Below, one piece after another: positions 6,433 through 7,399 of a stretch of 7,399 nucleotides of DNA. The stretch comes from an uncultured Eubacteriales bacterium (GTDB taxonomy: Bacteria; Bacillota; Clostridia; Eubacteriales; Anaerofustaceae). A program made the translations under genes and the position numbers. The notes beneath the pieces are model-generated. The model ran no database searches, was not told where the DNA came from, and was given only the letters and a program-made list of their open reading frames with translations. The stretch's first letter is position 1. Each line of letters begins with the position of its first letter. Where the stretch lies: contig CADBPP010000117.1 of NCBI GenBank assembly GCA_902796565.1, forward strand, positions 1 to 7,399. The letters run 5' to 3'.

Positions 6433-7185
6433 TTACTGAGCCGCGCTCACCTTGGTGATGTGGGGATTGACTCCCTCATACCAGTAAAGGAATCCTTCCA
6501 TGTCGATGACATCACCGATCTGGAGTGCCTGGACCGCCTTGTATACGTCGGTGTCCTTGTCGCACAGATAGGACTCCACCGTGAAGGTATAGGTGTTTCC
6601 GTCCAGGGATACGTTGAAGTACAGGTCGTCTCCCTCTGTGCCGGTCCCGTTCCACTTGTAGAGATAAGGTACTTCTTTTCCGTCAGCGTCCTTGCTGGGT
6701 TCAACGGTCATACCCTTGAAGGCAACGTACTCGTTCTGATGGGCAAGGAGCTCATCGGTGCCCAGAAGTGCGGTAACATCAAGAGCTTCCGCGAGCCAGG
6801 TGCCATCTTCGATCTCGATGGTGGCCCCTTCTGCGATCTCAACTTCTCCGCTCCATGCGGTCTTGAAGCCGGTCACCTTGACTTTCTGTCCGGCGCCGAG
6901 CTTTTCGAAGGTCTCCTGTGTGCAGGATGCGTTGTATACGAAGTATGCTCCGTCGGGATCCTGCAGATACAGAGTGGCCTTGTCATCCCACCATGACTGC
7001 TTTGCCTGGACATAGGCCTCGATGACGACTTCGGCGTCGAGCTCGGCGTCGACATACTCGGACCATGTCATGACTCCCTCACCCTTTGCGTTGGGATCGG
7101 GCTTTGCTTCTTCCTTGCCCTTGCCGCATGCCGCGAAGCTGACTGCCAGCATAAGGACGAGAAGAACTGCTAAAAACTTTTTCAT
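6433..7185 (-). CDS. Lipoprotein with two OB-fold-like domains, function unknown
   Basis: This encodes 250 residues. The N-terminus is a lipoprotein signal: MKK, a Leu/Val/Ala core, and the lipobox-like SFAAC with the lipidated Cys at 20, then a charged linker (about 21-37). Two similar domains follow (about 38-126 and 133-248), each built from short beta strands and ending in a matching block, 'GAGQKVKVTGF...' and 'QIGDVIDMEGF...', as in OB-fold-type periplasmic or surface domains. Each has one Cys at an equivalent place (88 and 208). The protein should be anchored on the outer face of the membrane; its ligand is unknown. Start choice: an in-frame GTG at 7192-7194 is part of the Shine-Dalgarno AGAGGTG, so the ATG at 7183-7185, six bases after it, is the real start. 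The gene is probably a single-gene unit, with its own promoter and terminator. Confidence 0.88.
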   Translation of the reverse strand: MKKFLAVLLVLMLAVSFAACGKGKEEAKPDPNAKGEGVMTWSEYVDAELDAEVVIEAYVQAKQSWWDDKATLYLQDPDGAYFVYNASCTQETFEKLGAGQKVKVTGFKTAWSGEVEIAEGATIEIEDGTWLAEALDVTALLGTDELLAHQNEYVAFKGMTVEPSKDADGKEVPYLYKWNGTGTEGDDLYFNVSLDGNTYTFTVESYLCDKDTDVYKAVQALQIGDVIDMEGFLYWYEGVNPHITKVSAAQ

Positions 7186-7191
7186 TCTTTT

Positions 7192-7198
7192 CACCTCT
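7192..7198 (-). promoter_or_regulatory. Shine-Dalgarno site that fixes the lipoprotein start
   Basis: On the minus strand AGAGGTG lies six bases before the ATG at 7185. Its last three bases are the GTG that would otherwise be read as an in-frame start, so that upstream start is not credible. Confidence 0.8.
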
Positions 7199-7208
7199 TA
7201 ATGTTTTC

Positions 7209-7223
7209 GTACGGTATCCGTAC
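7209..7223. promoter_or_regulatory. Perfect palindrome at the lipoprotein transcription start, possible operator
   Basis: GTACGG-TAT-CCGTAC is a perfect inverted repeat with 6-bp arms and a 3-bp centre. It begins about 7 bp downstream of the -10 element, where transcription should start. It could be a repressor-binding site or a small hairpin at the 5' end of the mRNA that affects stability. No T-run follows, so it is not a terminator. Confidence 0.5.
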
Positions 7224-7229
7224 ATAAGG

Positions 7230-7238
7230 ATTATACCA
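7230..7238 (-). promoter_or_regulatory. Extended -10 promoter of the lipoprotein gene
   Basis: The minus strand reads TGGTATAAT: a consensus TATAAT (7230-7235) with the TGn extension (7236-7238). No good -35 hexamer is found 16-18 bp upstream, which fits an extended -10 promoter. It lies 44 bp before the lipoprotein ATG. Confidence 0.75.
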
Positions 7239-7298
7239 CATTTGAGACCGAATAAAGCATAAATCACCTTTTATTGGACGGTCAGGACACAGAGCCGG

Positions 7299-7330
7299 AA
7301 AAAAGGAGCGCCCCGTATCGAAGCGCTCCC
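7299..7330 (-). terminator. Intrinsic terminator of the right-edge gene
   Basis: A 7-bp stem (GGAGCGC / GCGCTCC, 11-base loop, 7305-7329) is followed on the minus strand by six T residues. It stands 28 bases after the stop codon of the right-edge reading frame. Confidence 0.8.
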
Positions 7331-7357
7331 GATGTGAGATATTGATAATTTACCGTG

Positions 7358-7399
7358 TTATGCGCGCCTGTTCCGCCTGGCAGATGCGTATACAACAGC
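7358..7399 (-). CDS. C-terminal fragment of an unidentified protein (5' end outside window)
   Basis: One minus-strand frame from the right edge gives 13 residues ending ARRNRRA and then TAA at 7358-7360, 28 bases before a terminator. A hydrophobic stretch (AVVYASA) followed by a basic tail would suit the end of a membrane-anchored or sortase-sorted protein, but too little is visible to say. Frame choice rests on the position of the terminator; the other two frames end less suitably. Confidence 0.45.
   Translation of the reverse strand, partial: AVVYASARRNRRA

Noticed and set aside
1..7399. CRISPR arrays, insertion sequences and riboswitches
   Set aside because: No spaced identical direct repeats, transposase-like frames with terminal inverted repeats, or long structured leaders were seen; all leaders are short.

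Overview
The window looks like a chromosomal piece of a moderately GC-rich (judged by eye) Gram-positive anaerobe, most likely a gut or rumen member of the Clostridia. The evidence is strong GGAGG-type ribosome sites, U-tract intrinsic terminators, a lipobox lipoprotein, an ECF-type sigma factor with a PrsW-like membrane protease, and a CCA-encoding tRNA gene. Every protein gene I can support lies on the minus strand; only the tRNA is on the plus strand. Species cannot be named from the sequence.

Reading in the direction of transcription (right to left): the right edge holds the last 13 codons of an unidentified gene and its terminator. Next is a lipoprotein gene with its own extended -10 promoter, a perfect 15-bp palindrome at the expected start of transcription, and a terminator. 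Behind it sits a two-gene unit: a 63-residue two-helix membrane protein and a 270-residue FRG-domain protein. The FRG gene ends 3 bp from the 3' end of a convergent tRNA-Leu(UAG) gene.

Beyond the tRNA begins a tightly packed four-gene operon, each gene overlapping the next: an ECF-like sigma factor, a 56-residue single-helix membrane protein, a seven-helix membrane protein, and a PrsW/CAAX-superfamily intramembrane protease. It ends in a clear terminator. No conventional zinc-type anti-sigma gene is present, so the small membrane protein and the seven-helix protein are the local candidates for holding the sigma factor at the membrane.

The left 3 kb holds a 107-residue two-helix membrane protein and then a very large secreted protein, of which 903 codons are visible and which is still open at the left edge. 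The latter has a signal peptide, an acidic Ser/Thr-rich linker, a series of widely spaced GxGxD (RTX-like) motifs, and then 45-52-residue beta-solenoid repeats typical of giant surface adhesins. A plausible but unproven reading is that the sigma/protease operon controls cell-surface genes such as this neighbouring adhesin. There is no gene-free stretch longer than 300 bases.
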